Shown here: piece after piece, positions 34,346 through 42,371 of the stretch
Position numbering within the stretch: position 1 is the stretch's first letter
Layout: each line of letters begins with the position of its first letter
Origin: Mycobacterium sp.
GTDB taxonomy: Bacteria; Actinomycetota; Actinomycetes; Mycobacteriales; Mycobacteriaceae
NCBI GenBank assembly: GCA_025963385.1
Contig: JAOPUT010000069.1
Location: forward strand, 1 to 42,371
Reading direction: 5' to 3'
DNA length: 42,371 bases
Translations under genes and position numbers: made by a program
Notes under the pieces: model-generated
What the model was told of the DNA's origin: nothing
What the model saw: only the letters and a program-made list of their open reading frames with translations
Database searches by the model: none

Positions 34346-35386
34346 CTAGTGCTCCAGCCTGATCTTGGCCCGCGGATCGAGGGCGTCGCGCAGGCCGTCA
34401 CCGAAGACGTTGAGCGACAGCACCGTGAGAACGATCATCGCGCCGGGGACGATGGTGAGATGCGGTGCGGTGTAGATGGTTTGGTAGCCGTCGGCGATCA
34501 TTGTGCCCCACGACGCGTTGGGCGGCCGCACGCCTGCGCCGAGGAACGACAGCGACGACTCCAGCAGCATGTTGTTCGCGATGTTGAGCGTGAAGAACAC
34601 GATGATGGTCGACACCACGTTGGGCAGGAGTTCGGAGACCATGATCCTTATCGGACCCTTGCCCTGCGCCACTGCGGCTTCGACGAACTCCTTCTCGCGA
34701 AGGGCCAGGATCTCGCCACGGATGGGGCGTGCCATGTAGGGCACGTAGACCAACCCGATGATCATGATCGGGATCCAGAGCGAGTCGCCTGCGATGGCCA
34801 ATCCGCCGATCTTGAGGCCGCCCAGCGCCAACGTCGTACCGAGCGCGATCCCGAGCAGAAGCACCGGAAACGCCCAGACCACGTCCATGACCCTCGACAG
34901 CACCGAGTCGATCCAGCCGCGGTAGTAGCCGCAGAGCAGACCGACGAGGACGGCCAGCACGGTGGTGACGACCGCCGCAGCCACCCCGATCCAGATCGAC
35001 GTCCGGCCGCCGTACAGAAGCCGCACCATGACGTCACGGCCGTTCTGGTCGGCGCCCAGCAGGTAGCGACCGTGCAGGCCGGGTCCCATCGGGGTGCCGT
35101 CGGGCGAGACCACGTACTCCTCGTGCCCGCCGATCATCACCTTGTCGGTGATGTGGTTTTCGTTCGGTCCCGTGTGGGCCACGTGATCGGCCCACAGCGG
35201 CGCAGCCATGCACAGGACGACGATCGCCAGGAACATCACGCCGAAACCCAGTGCTACCCGGTTGCGGCGCAACCGGATCCACGCCAGATACCAGGGGCTG
35301 CGTCCGCGGACCGCCTCGGTGGGGACGCCGGCGGGTACTGGGGGGATACCCGGTGTCGCGACGTCCCCGGTAGTCGGGGCGCTCAT
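34346..35386 (-). CDS. Peptide/nickel-type ABC transporter permease (OppC/DppC class)
   Basis: A 346-residue permease. A cytosolic Pro-rich N-terminus is followed by RRNRVALGFGVMFLAIVVLC, an extended outer loop with HLLG-like RYLLGADQNGRDVMVRLLYG and the EAA loop REKEFVEAAVAQGKGPIRIM. LGAGVRPPNASWG and the end NVFGDGLRDALDPR are signatures of the C subunit. The ATG is adjacent to the stop of the binding-protein gene, without overlap. Order in the operon is binding protein, C, B, D, F, which differs from the common A-B-C-D-F. Confidence 0.94.
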   Translation of the reverse strand: MSAPTTGDVATPGIPPVPAGVPTEAVRGRSPWYLAWIRLRRNRVALGFGVMFLAIVVLCMAAPLWADHVAHTGPNENHITDKVMIGGHEEYVVSPDGTPMGPGLHGRYLLGADQNGRDVMVRLLYGGRTSIWIGVAAAVVTTVLAVLVGLLCGYYRGWIDSVLSRVMDVVWAFPVLLLGIALGTTLALGGLKIGGLAIAGDSLWIPIMIIGLVYVPYMARPIRGEILALREKEFVEAAVAQGKGPIRIMVSELLPNVVSTIIVFFTLNIANNMLLESSLSFLGAGVRPPNASWGTMIADGYQTIYTAPHLTIVPGAMIVLTVLSLNVFGDGLRDALDPRAKIRLEH

Positions 35387-37054
35387 CTACTTCAGGGCCA
35401 GTGCCGAGTAGTCCTGGGTGAACAGCAGATGAGGGATGGTCTTGTCGAAGTCGATGCGATCCGAGGTGAACGTGGAGTGCTGTTCGTTGCCGTACGGCGC
35501 CCAGACCGCCTGCTCCATGTAGGACTTGTCCAAGTCGGCGTACTGCTTCTTGACGTCCTCGTTGTCACCCAGCTGCTCCTGAGCCAGCTGATTCATCTTG
35601 GCGTCGTTCTCGGGGATGGAGACCTGCGAGTAGTTGCTGTTGTTCGTCGGCAGGATGTTCGCACCGTTGAGCAGCGGCCGGAAGAAGTCGTCCGGATGCG
35701 GGAAGTCCTGGAACCAGTCCGTGAACCCGGTGTCGAGATCCGGCGTCGAGGTGTTGCCGATCGTCGCGAAGTACACGTCACCGGCGACCACCTTGAGCGT
35801 GGCGTTGAACCCGAGTTGCGTGAGCACATCGTGGTAGTACTCACCGATGCGCTTGCGGTCCGGCTCGTCATCGGTCCACACGGTGATGTCCTTGTCCGTC
35901 GGATTCGCCTCTGCGATCAGTTGTTTGGCCTTCGCCATGTCGGGGCCGGGGTACAGCTTGTACTCCTCGTACCCGGGCATGCCCGGCGGCAGGATCTGCT
36001 GCGTGGGATGGAGGCGTCCGCCGAACACGCGGTTGAGGGCCTCGGGGTCGATCGCGTAGTTGATTGCCTGGCGGACCCGGATGTCGTTGAACGGAGCCGT
36101 CTTGTTGTTCATGAAGAAGTAATAGGTGTTGATCGAGTCGTCGAGGCGGAACCGCTCGCCGAACTTCGACTTGACCTCGGCAAGGCGGTCGGCGTCGGGC
36201 GGGTCGACCATGAAGTCGATGGTGTTCTGCTCGACGCCTGTCACCTGCGCGGAGTTGCTCTTGTTCTGCGTGACGGTGATCTTGTCGACGTTCGCGTCGG
36301 CGACCTCCGTCGCGCCAGCGTCCTTGACCGTCTTGAAGTTGGGGTTGCGCTCCATCGTCAGCGTTTGGGGCGCTTCAACCTTGGTGATCATGAATGGCCC
36401 GCTCGACGGCGGCGGGGTGTTGGTCGCGTCCTTGTCCAGCGGGGTACTCGGCGGGACGGGAGCGGCGAACATGAGCGCCAGCACGTTGTTGAACGTGCCG
36501 CTGGGGTTCTCCAGCGCGATGGTGATGTCGCCGGACGCGTCGTCGGTGGTGATACCGCTGATGGTCGGAGCCTTGTCGGCGGCGTAGTCCTTGGCGCCGA
36601 CGATGCCTTCGAAGAACACCGAGCCGCCCGAGTCCGCCTTGAACAGGCGCTGGATGGCGTAGGCGAAGTCCGAGGCCTTGATCGGCGTGCCATCGGAGTA
36701 CTTCATGTTGGGCCGCAGGGTGAGCTTGTAGGTCTTGCCGTCCGGTGAGATCGACGGCATGTCCTTGGCGAGACCGGCGACGATTTGGGTGCCCTCCTCG
36801 CCCTTGGCGTGCTTGTAGGTCAGCAGCGGCGTATAGGTGTTGTACAGGACCTCCCACCCCTCGACCGTGTACGAGAGTTGCGGGTCGACGTAGTCCGGGA
36901 ACGACGTCATCGAGACGTTGATCTCGCCACCGCCTCCACCACCGCCTCCGCCGCTGCTGCTGCTGCTTCCAGAGTCACCCCCACACGCGGCGACTCCGAA
37001 GGTGGCCAGCGCCGCGACGACACCAACGGTCACCGCCTTGCGCAACTTGCTCAT
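35387..37054 (-). CDS. ABC transporter substrate-binding lipoprotein, family 5 (peptide/nickel type)
   Basis: A 555-residue binding protein. The signal peptide ends in the lipobox VAAC with Cys24, so it is anchored by lipid outside the membrane. Poly-Ser and a run of nine Gly, coded by simple triplets near 36930-36970, form a flexible tether. The family 5 core shows KTYKLTLRPNMKYSDGTPIKASDFAYAI-type sequence, DIRVRQAINYAIDPEALNRV and GFTDWFQDFPHPDDFF, close to oligopeptide and dipeptide binders. The ligand is not readable. ATG 37054 is preceded by AGGGGAAA. It is first in the operon; an 11-residue leader ORF lies just upstream. Confidence 0.93.
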   Translation of the reverse strand: MSKLRKAVTVGVVAALATFGVAACGGDSGSSSSSGGGGGGGGGEINVSMTSFPDYVDPQLSYTVEGWEVLYNTYTPLLTYKHAKGEEGTQIVAGLAKDMPSISPDGKTYKLTLRPNMKYSDGTPIKASDFAYAIQRLFKADSGGSVFFEGIVGAKDYAADKAPTISGITTDDASGDITIALENPSGTFNNVLALMFAAPVPPSTPLDKDATNTPPPSSGPFMITKVEAPQTLTMERNPNFKTVKDAGATEVADANVDKITVTQNKSNSAQVTGVEQNTIDFMVDPPDADRLAEVKSKFGERFRLDDSINTYYFFMNNKTAPFNDIRVRQAINYAIDPEALNRVFGGRLHPTQQILPPGMPGYEEYKLYPGPDMAKAKQLIAEANPTDKDITVWTDDEPDRKRIGEYYHDVLTQLGFNATLKVVAGDVYFATIGNTSTPDLDTGFTDWFQDFPHPDDFFRPLLNGANILPTNNSNYSQVSIPENDAKMNQLAQEQLGDNEDVKKQYADLDKSYMEQAVWAPYGNEQHSTFTSDRIDFDKTIPHLLFTQDYSALALK

Positions 37055-37478
37055 GTGTTTCCCCTTGGTCAATTCATCCGGGTGACTGTCCCGGCGGTGT
37101 CCATTACCTGTACGCCTCCTGCCGGGGTGCCATTGCATCTTTTCCGAAATACGGCAGATGGCAACTCGGGTTTTCAGGATTCGGTGCGTGGCCACAAGCC
37201 TCTGGCCTGCGAAATCCCAGGACGCGGGGAGTCGAGGGCGGGGAGTTGTGGACGTGTTTGCCGTTGCTGTACCCGACCGAAGGGGTTCGCTGGAAGCGGC
37301 GATGACCGGAATTATTCCTGCTTCGGAGCCAAATCGTCGGAAAATTGACACCCAGGCAGAGGGTTACTGGTTGGTAGCGGACGGCGCACGCGCGTCGAGC
37401 GGCGAAAAAACCTTCAAAAAAACCTGCGCGTTCGGGGGTGTCCCGCCGCATTGGCGCCGCAAAACCGGGCCAACTGGC
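37055..37478. other. Intergenic region upstream of the importer operon
   Basis: These 424 bases show no convincing gene and are less GC-rich than their surroundings. They should carry the promoter of the importer operon. Visible items are a possible leader ORF (37069-37104), a GGAAT-T-ATTCC palindrome at 37308-37318 whose minus strand contains AATAAT, and two T-runs at 37404-37422 read on the minus strand. No strong -35 was found. Confidence 0.5.
37069..37104 (-). CDS. Possible leader peptide ORF before the importer operon
   Basis: The minus strand has AGGAGG, ten bases, then ATG and a reading frame for MDTAGTVTRMN followed by TGA. It ends 14 bases before the binding-protein ATG. The ribosome binding site is stronger than expected by chance in an untranslated leader, but the peptide has no recognisable composition bias. 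Confidence 0.25.
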   Translation of the reverse strand: MDTAGTVTRMN

Positions 37479-37486
37479 CTAGCCGG
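37461..37486 (-). terminator. Candidate intrinsic terminator of the DUF1330 gene
   Basis: On the minus strand GGCCA-GT-TGGCC, flanked by CCGG on both sides, is followed by TTTT. The stem includes the stop codon of the DUF1330 gene. Further T-runs of seven and six occur 40 to 60 bases later, which is notable in this GC-rich DNA. Confidence 0.45.
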
Positions 37487-37826
37487 CGAGGATTTCTTCG
37501 ACCCGCTTGCGGCCCGTGTGCCCCGGCGCGACGCCGGCCACCAGGGCCGCCATCGAGGTCGAGTTGTTGGTGCGCAGCGGAAGGATGCGTTGGTAGTCGG
37601 CCGATTCGTACCACCGCGCCGCGCCGTCACGATCGGGAAAGCGGATGACGACCAGTGCCCCGTCCCAGTGCCCCTCGCGAACGTCGAGATCGCCTCCGTG
37701 GACCAGGAATTCGCCGCCGAAGGGCCGGAGGGTGTCGTCGATCTCGCGCATGTAACGGATGACGTCGTCGCCGAACTCGACGTCGCGCAAATAGGCCACG
37801 GCATAGGAGGGGATCGCGTCGGTCAC
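37479..37826 (-). CDS. DUF1330 family protein
   Basis: A 115-residue protein of the DUF1330 family, a ferredoxin-like alpha-beta dimer fold. AYLRDVEFGDDVIRYMREID, GGEFLVHGGDLDVREGHWDG and DGAARWYESADYQRILPLR are the typical blocks. Function is unknown for the family. A GTG at 37826 is the start. It is divergent from the Thr-rich membrane protein, with 94 bases between, and is followed by a likely terminator. Confidence 0.87.
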   Translation of the reverse strand: MTDAIPSYAVAYLRDVEFGDDVIRYMREIDDTLRPFGGEFLVHGGDLDVREGHWDGALVVIRFPDRDGAARWYESADYQRILPLRTNNSTSMAALVAGVAPGHTGRKRVEEILAG

Positions 37827-37885
37827 GTCGACGATCGTCGTCGGGAACGTGCCTCGGGTCGATTACCCGACGGGTAAGGCCACGG

Positions 37886-37913
37886 TTGACGAGATCGGCC
37901 GCTGGGTAACACT
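37886..37913 (+). promoter_or_regulatory. Candidate promoter for the Thr-rich membrane protein gene
   Basis: TTGACG at 37886 is followed after 15-16 bases by TAACACT, seven bases before the GTG at 37921. This would give a leaderless mRNA and supports that start over the GTG at 37849. Confidence 0.35.
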
Positions 37914-37920
37914 GATCACC

Positions 37921-38556
37921 GTGGCGCGTAACGAAGGTCCCACTGGACCCCCTGACGACCCGTACTACTCCAACAACGAGCCGACGCAGTACGGCCCCCG
38001 CAGCGAACCGCAGGCGTACAGCGAGCCGACCATGGCCGCGAACTATGGCGGCTACGACCAGTACGGCCAACAACACGACTACGGGCAGCCACCGCCACCG
38101 CCACCGCCGGAGCCGCCGGTCCCCTGGTACCGCACGCCTGCAGGCCTGGTCGGTCTCGGCGCGGTGGGCGTTATCGTCATTGCGGTCATCGTCTACGCCA
38201 TCGTGACGCTGACCGGCAGTGACGGCTCGAGCTCCACGTCGACCACCTCGAGCGCGACCACGACCTCGTCGTCATCCGGCGCCTCCGTCGCGCCGGTCCC
38301 CACCGGCGGCACCGAGACGGTCACGCAGACCGAGGAGCCAGGTACGACGACCGAGACGCCGACGACGACCACCACGGACAGTCCGACCACGACCACCACG
38401 ACGACCACACCCAGCACGAGCACCACCGTGTCGACGAGCACCAGCACCAGCACCAGCACCGTCACGCAGACGGTGACGGTGTCGCCGACCCGCAGCCCCG
38501 AGATTCCGGGCGCAGCGAGCGGCAGCGGTGGTGGAGGAAGCCCGGGTGCCGGCTAG
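37921..38556 (+). CDS. Single-pass membrane protein with Pro/Tyr-rich inner and Thr/Ser-rich outer parts
   Basis: A 211-residue protein with three parts. The N-terminal 65 residues are rich in Tyr, Gln, Asn and Pro and end in a run of seven Pro. One membrane segment follows (LVGLGAVGVIVIAVIVYAIV). The outer 110 residues are Ser/Thr-rich with long Thr runs and a Gly-rich end. No enzyme motif is present. The layout is shared with the tail of the Hsp70-like protein of this window, and ETVTVT-like repeats occur in both. It may be a cell-wall-spanning or glycosylated protein. It ends 16 bases before rmlA and may be co-transcribed with it. Confidence 0.75.
   Translation: MARNEGPTGPPDDPYYSNNEPTQYGPRSEPQAYSEPTMAANYGGYDQYGQQHDYGQPPPPPPPEPPVPWYRTPAGLVGLGAVGVIVIAVIVYAIVTLTGSDGSSSTSTTSSATTTSSSSGASVAPVPTGGTETVTQTEEPGTTTETPTTTTTDSPTTTTTTTTPSTSTTVSTSTSTSTSTVTQTVTVSPTRSPEIPGAASGSGGGGSPGAG
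38437..38460 (+). repeat. AGCACC hexanucleotide repeat, four perfect copies
   Basis: Four copies of AGCACC encode Ser-Thr repeats in the outer part of the membrane protein. The tract lies in a wider ACC/ACG-rich stretch from about 38340. Confidence 0.85.
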
Positions 38557-38572
38557 CAATTAGGGTGCTTCC

Positions 38573-39436
38573 ATGCGTGGAATCATCCTGGCCGGGGGCA
38601 CGGGCACGCGTCTGTACCCAATCACCATGGGCGTCTGCAAGCAGTTGTTGCCCGTCTACGACAAGCCGCTGATCTACTACTCGGTGTCGACGCTGATCAT
38701 GGCGGGCATCCGCGATATCCAGGTCATCACCACGGCCGGAGACGTGGAGGCGTTCACCAGACTGCTCGGCGACGGCTCGACGTTCGGCACCAACATCACC
38801 TATGCGGTGCAGGACCGGCCCGACGGCATCGCGCAGGCCTTCGTCGTCGGCGCCGAACACATCGGCGACGACTCGGTGGCATTGATCCTGGGCGACAACA
38901 TCTTCTACGGCCCCAGCCTGGGCACCAGCCTGACCCGCTTCCGCGACGTCGACGGGGGCGCGATCTTCGCGTACTGGGTGGCCAACCCCTCGGCCTACGG
39001 CGTGATCGAATTCAGTGACGACGGCAGGGCGCTGTCACTCGAGGAGAAGCCGGCCACCCCGAAATCGCACTACGCCGTGCCAGGCCTGTACTTCTACGAC
39101 AACGACGTCGTCGAGATCGCCAAGTCGCTGCGCCCGTCCGAGCGGGGCGAGTACGAGATCACCGACATCAACCAGACGTACCTGGAGCAGGGGCGGCTCG
39201 GCGTCGAGGTATTGGCCCGCGGCACAGCGTGGTTGGACACCGGCACGTTCGACTCGCTGCTCGACGCCAGCGACTACGTCCGCACCATCGAACGCAGGCA
39301 GGGCTTGAAGATCGGTGTGCCAGAGGAAGTCGCCTGGCGCCTCGGCTTCATCGACGACGACCAGTTGGCCGAGCGGGCGCACTCGCTGATGAAATCAGGT
39401 TACGGCGCTTACCTGCTCCAGCTGCTGGACTCCTAG
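38573..39436 (+). CDS. rmlA: Glucose-1-phosphate thymidylyltransferase
   Basis: A 287-residue nucleotidyltransferase. The N-terminal [20 protein letters not shown] is the nucleotide-binding signature, [19 protein letters not shown] follows, and [25 protein letters not shown] and [15 protein letters not shown] are standard RmlA blocks. It makes dTDP-glucose from dTTP and glucose-1-phosphate, the first step to dTDP-rhamnose, which mycobacteria need for the linker between peptidoglycan and arabinogalactan. The length agrees with M. tuberculosis RmlA. The other rml genes are not in this window. The last 42 bases overlap the convergent desaturase gene. Confidence 0.95.
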   Translation: MRGIILAGGTGTRLYPITMGVCKQLLPVYDKPLIYYSVSTLIMAGIRDIQVITTAGDVEAFTRLLGDGSTFGTNITYAVQDRPDGIAQAFVVGAEHIGDDSVALILGDNIFYGPSLGTSLTRFRDVDGGAIFAYWVANPSAYGVIEFSDDGRALSLEEKPATPKSHYAVPGLYFYDNDVVEIAKSLRPSERGEYEITDINQTYLEQGRLGVEVLARGTAWLDTGTFDSLLDASDYVRTIERRQGLKIGVPEEVAWRLGFIDDDQLAERAHSLMKSGYGAYLLQLLDS

Positions 39437-40504
39437 GGGCCGGTTCGGTAGCGCCAACGTGAACACGGTGCGCACCGTCAGCAGGTACTGGTGAACTAGG
39501 TGGCCCGTCGTGTACGGCAGGCCGTAGGTGGCGCACAGGGCCCGTACCCGCTTGGCGATGGCCGCGTAACGGTTGCTCGGCAGGTCGGGAAACAGGTGGT
39601 GTTCGATCTGGTAGCAGAGATTGCCGCTCATGAACGCCATCACGGGGCCTGCATCGAAGTTGGCGCTGCCCAACATCTGTCGTAGATACCACTCGGCCTT
39701 GGTCTCGTTCTCCAGCGTGTCGGGGGTGAACTTCTCCGCACCGTCGGCGAAGTGGCCACAGCAGATCACCACGTACGCCCAGACGTTGCGGAGCACGTTG
39801 GCGGCCGCGTTCGCGCCGAGCGTCCGTCGCCAACGCCTGTGGCTAAGCGCCGGATACAGGACGTAGTCCTTGCGGGTCTGGCGACCGATCTTGCGCAGCA
39901 GCGCCTTGCCGTGGGCGGACTTCTCCGCATCCGTCGTCGCCCGCTCCTGCTCGGAGTACAGGTCGTGCAGTGCGATACCCCACTCGAAGGCCAACGCCAG
40001 CAACAGGCTTCGCAACGGCTGGACCAGATTTTCCGGCTTCCACTTCTGATCGGGAGTGACGCGCAGTACGCCGTAGCCCAGGTCGTCGTCGACACCAAGG
40101 ACGTTGGTGTTGACGTGATGGCGGTAGTTGTGGGAGTAGCGCCACTGCGAGGACAGTCCCGCCATGTCCCACTCCCACGTGGTGGAGTGGATCTCGGGAT
40201 CGTTCATCCAATCCCATTGGCCGTGGCCGATGTTGTGGGCGAGCTCCATGTTCTCGATGCTCTTGGCTGCAGCCAGGCCAAGGGTGCCGGCCCACCAGCC
40301 CCGCCTGCTCCTCGTGCACGCGATCGTCAGGCGGGAGGCCACTTCGAGCGCTCGCTGAAATGCGATCGTCCGGCGGATGTAGGCCCGGTCCTTGGCTCCG
40401 AGACTGCTCTCGACGTCGCGGCGAACGTCGTCGAGGGCGGCGGCGAACGCCTCGAGTTGGGACTCGCTCAGGTGGGCATATTGGGCGACATTGGAGATGG
40501 CCAT
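39395..40504 (-). CDS. Membrane fatty acid desaturase (DesA3-like)
   Basis: A 369-residue di-iron membrane desaturase. The three histidine boxes are present: HNIGH (90-94), HNYRHH (125-130) and QIEHH (299-303), the last with Gln as in front-end and acyl-CoA desaturases. Hydrophobic segments surround the boxes. It would put a double bond into an acyl chain, likely acyl-CoA, using electrons from a reductase that is not encoded nearby. The ATG at 40504 ([16 protein letters not shown]) is the natural start; the longer reading is shadow. It is shorter than DesA3 of M. tuberculosis as remembered. It is convergent with rmlA. Confidence 0.9.
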   Translation of the reverse strand: MAISNVAQYAHLSESQLEAFAAALDDVRRDVESSLGAKDRAYIRRTIAFQRALEVASRLTIACTRSRRGWWAGTLGLAAAKSIENMELAHNIGHGQWDWMNDPEIHSTTWEWDMAGLSSQWRYSHNYRHHVNTNVLGVDDDLGYGVLRVTPDQKWKPENLVQPLRSLLLALAFEWGIALHDLYSEQERATTDAEKSAHGKALLRKIGRQTRKDYVLYPALSHRRWRRTLGANAAANVLRNVWAYVVICCGHFADGAEKFTPDTLENETKAEWYLRQMLGSANFDAGPVMAFMSGNLCYQIEHHLFPDLPSNRYAAIAKRVRALCATYGLPYTTGHLVHQYLLTVRTVFTLALPNRPLGVQQLEQVSAVT

Positions 40505-40641
40505 CGCGTTATTGATCTCTGCTCGGCTCGGACGGCCCCCGTCCGGTGACGAGAGGTCGCGTCGGCAGGGTCTTGGCTCAACGCGCGTGTGCAGGGACGT
40601 CGCGGACTCCGCGGGTTCCTGCCCGTGTAGGTGTGTACAGC

Positions 40642-42371
40642 CTAGACGGTCGGGCGGCCGGTTCGGTCGGTGTCGGCCAGCCGCCGAGTCCACTTGTACA
40701 GAGCTGCGATGACGCCGACGAACAGGACGACGCCCAGGATCTCACCCCAGTTCGCGAATCCCTTGCCCACGATCGCCAGTGGGGTGTCGGTGCCGGACGC
40801 GGCGACGATCCCCGCGAACACCACGCCGAACAAACTCTCGCCGACGATGAGGCCCGTGGCCATCAGCACGCCGAGGCGCTTCTTCTGCGCTATGTCTTCG
40901 GCGGAGCCGCCTTTTCGGTCCGCCCACTTGTCGTAAAAGCGGCCAAGGAGCGCGCCGATCGGGATCACGATGGTCAGCGACATCGGTAGGTACATGCCCA
41001 TCCCCACCGCCAGCGGGGGAAGGGCGAACTTCGTCCTCCGCTTCAGCACCTCGTCGATCACGATCACCACGGCGCCGATGGCGAAGCCGAGACCCAACAA
41101 CCTCCAGTTGAGGTCGTCACCGAAGACGCCCTTGGCGAGTGACGAGATCAACGCGGCTTGCGGTGCGGCCAAAGCGTTCTCGCCAGCACCCGGGGCGCCC
41201 GCGAAACCGAACGCGCTGTTCAGCAGGCTGAGCACGGGCGGGATCACCAAGCCACCGAAGACGACGCCGATCACCAGTGCGACCTGCTGGCGCCACGGCG
41301 TGGCGCCGACGAGCTGGCCCGTCTTGAGGTCCTGAAGGTTGTCGTTGGAGATGGTCGCGATGCCGAACACGATCGCCGTGGCGAACAGTGCGTAGGCCAC
41401 CAGGCCCGCCGTCTGCGCCGCGTCGTCACTGCGGCCGTGCACCAGCACGAGCACGAGCGATGCAATGACGACGACGAGGATGCCGAGCCCCGATATCGGG
41501 CTGTTGGACGAACCGATGAGGCCTGCCATGTAACCGGCGACCGATGCCAGAACTGCCCCGATGACGACGACGAACACGAGCGTGACCGCGATGATGAGGG
41601 GCTTGTTGCCGCCGATCTGCGTGCTTTCGAGGAACCAGAACAACAGCAGACCGATGGGGATGAGCGACACCGCGATCGTGCCGCCCACGATCCCGATGGG
41701 GAGGTCCCGTTCGGTCAGCTCGACCTGATTGCCGCCGCGCCGTGCCTTGGACGAGACGGCGGCCGCGCGGATCCCCCGGACGATCGGACCGATGATCTTG
41801 AGCAGTGTCCAGATGGCCGCGATGGCGATGGCGCCGGCCCCGACGAACCGGACGTCGTGCGAGAACGTGCTCGAGACGATGTCCTCGACCGCGTCGCCAC
41901 CGGTGATGTCGCCCCACGTCAGCGTCGGCAACAACACGAAGTAGGAGATCACCAGACCGACGACCATGGCGAAGCCGACCGTGACGCCCACCAGATGGCC
42001 GACGCCGATGAGCGCCAGTGAGAGGCTCGCGCCGATCGTGGAGCCACCGGCGCCGAGGCGGAAGTAGACGGCGATGTCGCTGAGGATCACCTTGGTAGCG
42101 GCCAGGAGTGAAAACCCGCCTGCCGCAAGCGAACCCACGACGATCGCGCGCAGGCTTCGCCTGTTGCCCTCACCGCCGTCGACCGCGGCCTCACCGACCT
42201 GGAGCACCTCGGCCGCGGCGACGCCCTCCGGGTACGGCAGGTCCGAGCCGGTCACCAGGGCTCGGCGCAAGGGCACGGAGTACATCACGCCGAGCACGCC
42301 GCCCACGATGCACACCGCCACCGTGATCCAGTACGGAAAACCGGTCCACCACCCGATCATGATCAGTCCGG
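40642..42371 (-). CDS. OPT-family oligopeptide/metal-chelate transporter, partial (start beyond window)
   Basis: At least 575 residues are visible and the reading frame stays open to the window end, so the N-terminus is missing, perhaps 80-100 residues by comparison with the OPT protein of M. tuberculosis (Rv2395, from memory). It has twelve or more hydrophobic segments. PLRRALVTGSDLPYPEGVAAAEVL near the visible start and FGIATISNDNLQDLKTGQLVGATPWRQQ are family signatures; GVLMATGLIVGESLFGV is in the last part. Members carry peptides or metal-siderophore complexes. The ATG at 42360 is inside the gene. It lies 137 bases upstream of the desaturase start on the same strand. Confidence 0.9.
   Translation of the reverse strand, partial: GLIMIGWWTGFPYWITVAVCIVGGVLGVMYSVPLRRALVTGSDLPYPEGVAAAEVLQVGEAAVDGGEGNRRSLRAIVVGSLAAGGFSLLAATKVILSDIAVYFRLGAGGSTIGASLSLALIGVGHLVGVTVGFAMVVGLVISYFVLLPTLTWGDITGGDAVEDIVSSTFSHDVRFVGAGAIAIAAIWTLLKIIGPIVRGIRAAAVSSKARRGGNQVELTERDLPIGIVGGTIAVSLIPIGLLLFWFLESTQIGGNKPLIIAVTLVFVVVIGAVLASVAGYMAGLIGSSNSPISGLGILVVVIASLVLVLVHGRSDDAAQTAGLVAYALFATAIVFGIATISNDNLQDLKTGQLVGATPWRQQVALVIGVVFGGLVIPPVLSLLNSAFGFAGAPGAGENALAAPQAALISSLAKGVFGDDLNWRLLGLGFAIGAVVIVIDEVLKRRTKFALPPLAVGMGMYLPMSLTIVIPIGALLGRFYDKWADRKGGSAEDIAQKKRLGVLMATGLIVGESLFGVVFAGIVAASGTDTPLAIVGKGFANWGEILGVVLFVGVIAALYKWTRRLADTDRTGRPTV

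Noticed and set aside
34349..36748. Open frame of 799 codons on the plus strand
   Set aside because: It lies antisense to the C-type permease and the binding protein, has biased Arg/Asp/Val composition and no family motif. High GC gives long false frames opposite real genes.
37158..37877. Plus-strand open frame that might fill the gap upstream of the importer
   Set aside because: It crosses the DUF1330 gene in antisense, has no homology that I recognise and no ribosome binding site, so the gap is treated as non-coding.

Overview
The window is high-GC DNA from a mycobacterium, most likely a fast-growing environmental species (Mycolicibacterium type). The support is the start of an antigen 85 mycolyltransferase gene, a Stf0-type trehalose sulfotransferase next to tam and a sulfatase (the neighbour order known from Rv0294-Rv0296c of M. 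tuberculosis), a tandem-domain FadE, a TIGR00027-type methyltransferase, rmlA, and many GTG starts. I found no rRNA, tRNA, CRISPR array, insertion sequence or phage gene. Apart from the two genes cut by the window ends, no gene looks broken.

Layout. 1-2.2 kb: truncated Ag85 gene, an SDR and a transglutaminase-like protein. 2.2-5.8 kb: an amine-utilisation cluster on the minus strand, with a LysR regulator, an APC permease and a fold-IV transaminase very like the (R)-selective amine transaminases; a perfect LysR box sits between regulator and permease. 5.9-12.2 kb: lipid and small-molecule catabolism, with a fused acyl-CoA dehydrogenase, a D-2-hydroxyacid dehydrogenase, a hydrolase-TetR pair divergent from a VOC enzyme across a perfect palindrome, and a second TetR. 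12.3-17.1 kb: MpaB-type oxygenase, methyltransferase, alpha/beta hydrolase, amidohydrolase and tam.

17.1-22.2 kb: a sulfation operon transcribed sulfatase - stf0 - cysD - cysNC. CysD/CysN/CysC make PAPS, Stf0 uses it on a trehalose-type acceptor, and the sulfatase may remove or remodel the sulfate ester. The cysD-cysNC junction holds a 32-bp tandem duplication that forms two identical overlapping mini-ORFs. 22.4-28.6 kb: YchJ-like protein, a protein of unknown function, an NCS1 permease with a C-terminal four-cysteine tail, two PAP2-type lipid phosphatases (one fused to a diacylglycerol-kinase-like domain), an L,D-transpeptidase-like secreted protein and a SnoaL/NTF2-like protein.

28.8-31.4 kb: an envelope module made of an Hsp70-like ATPase domain tethered to the membrane with a Pro/Thr-rich outer tail, a tiny membrane protein and a secreted PASTA protein. 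31.4-37.1 kb: a complete peptide/nickel-type ABC importer operon (binding lipoprotein, two permeases, two ATPases). 37.5-42.4 kb: DUF1330 protein, a second membrane protein with a Thr-rich tail, rmlA (dTDP-rhamnose for the arabinogalactan linker), a membrane fatty-acid desaturase and an OPT-family transporter cut by the window end.

The best leads are the sulfation operon with its mini-ORF chain, the membrane Hsp70/PASTA module, and the amine operon with its LysR box. Several strong hairpins sit at gene junctions. All functions are read from motifs and remembered families; no search was run.
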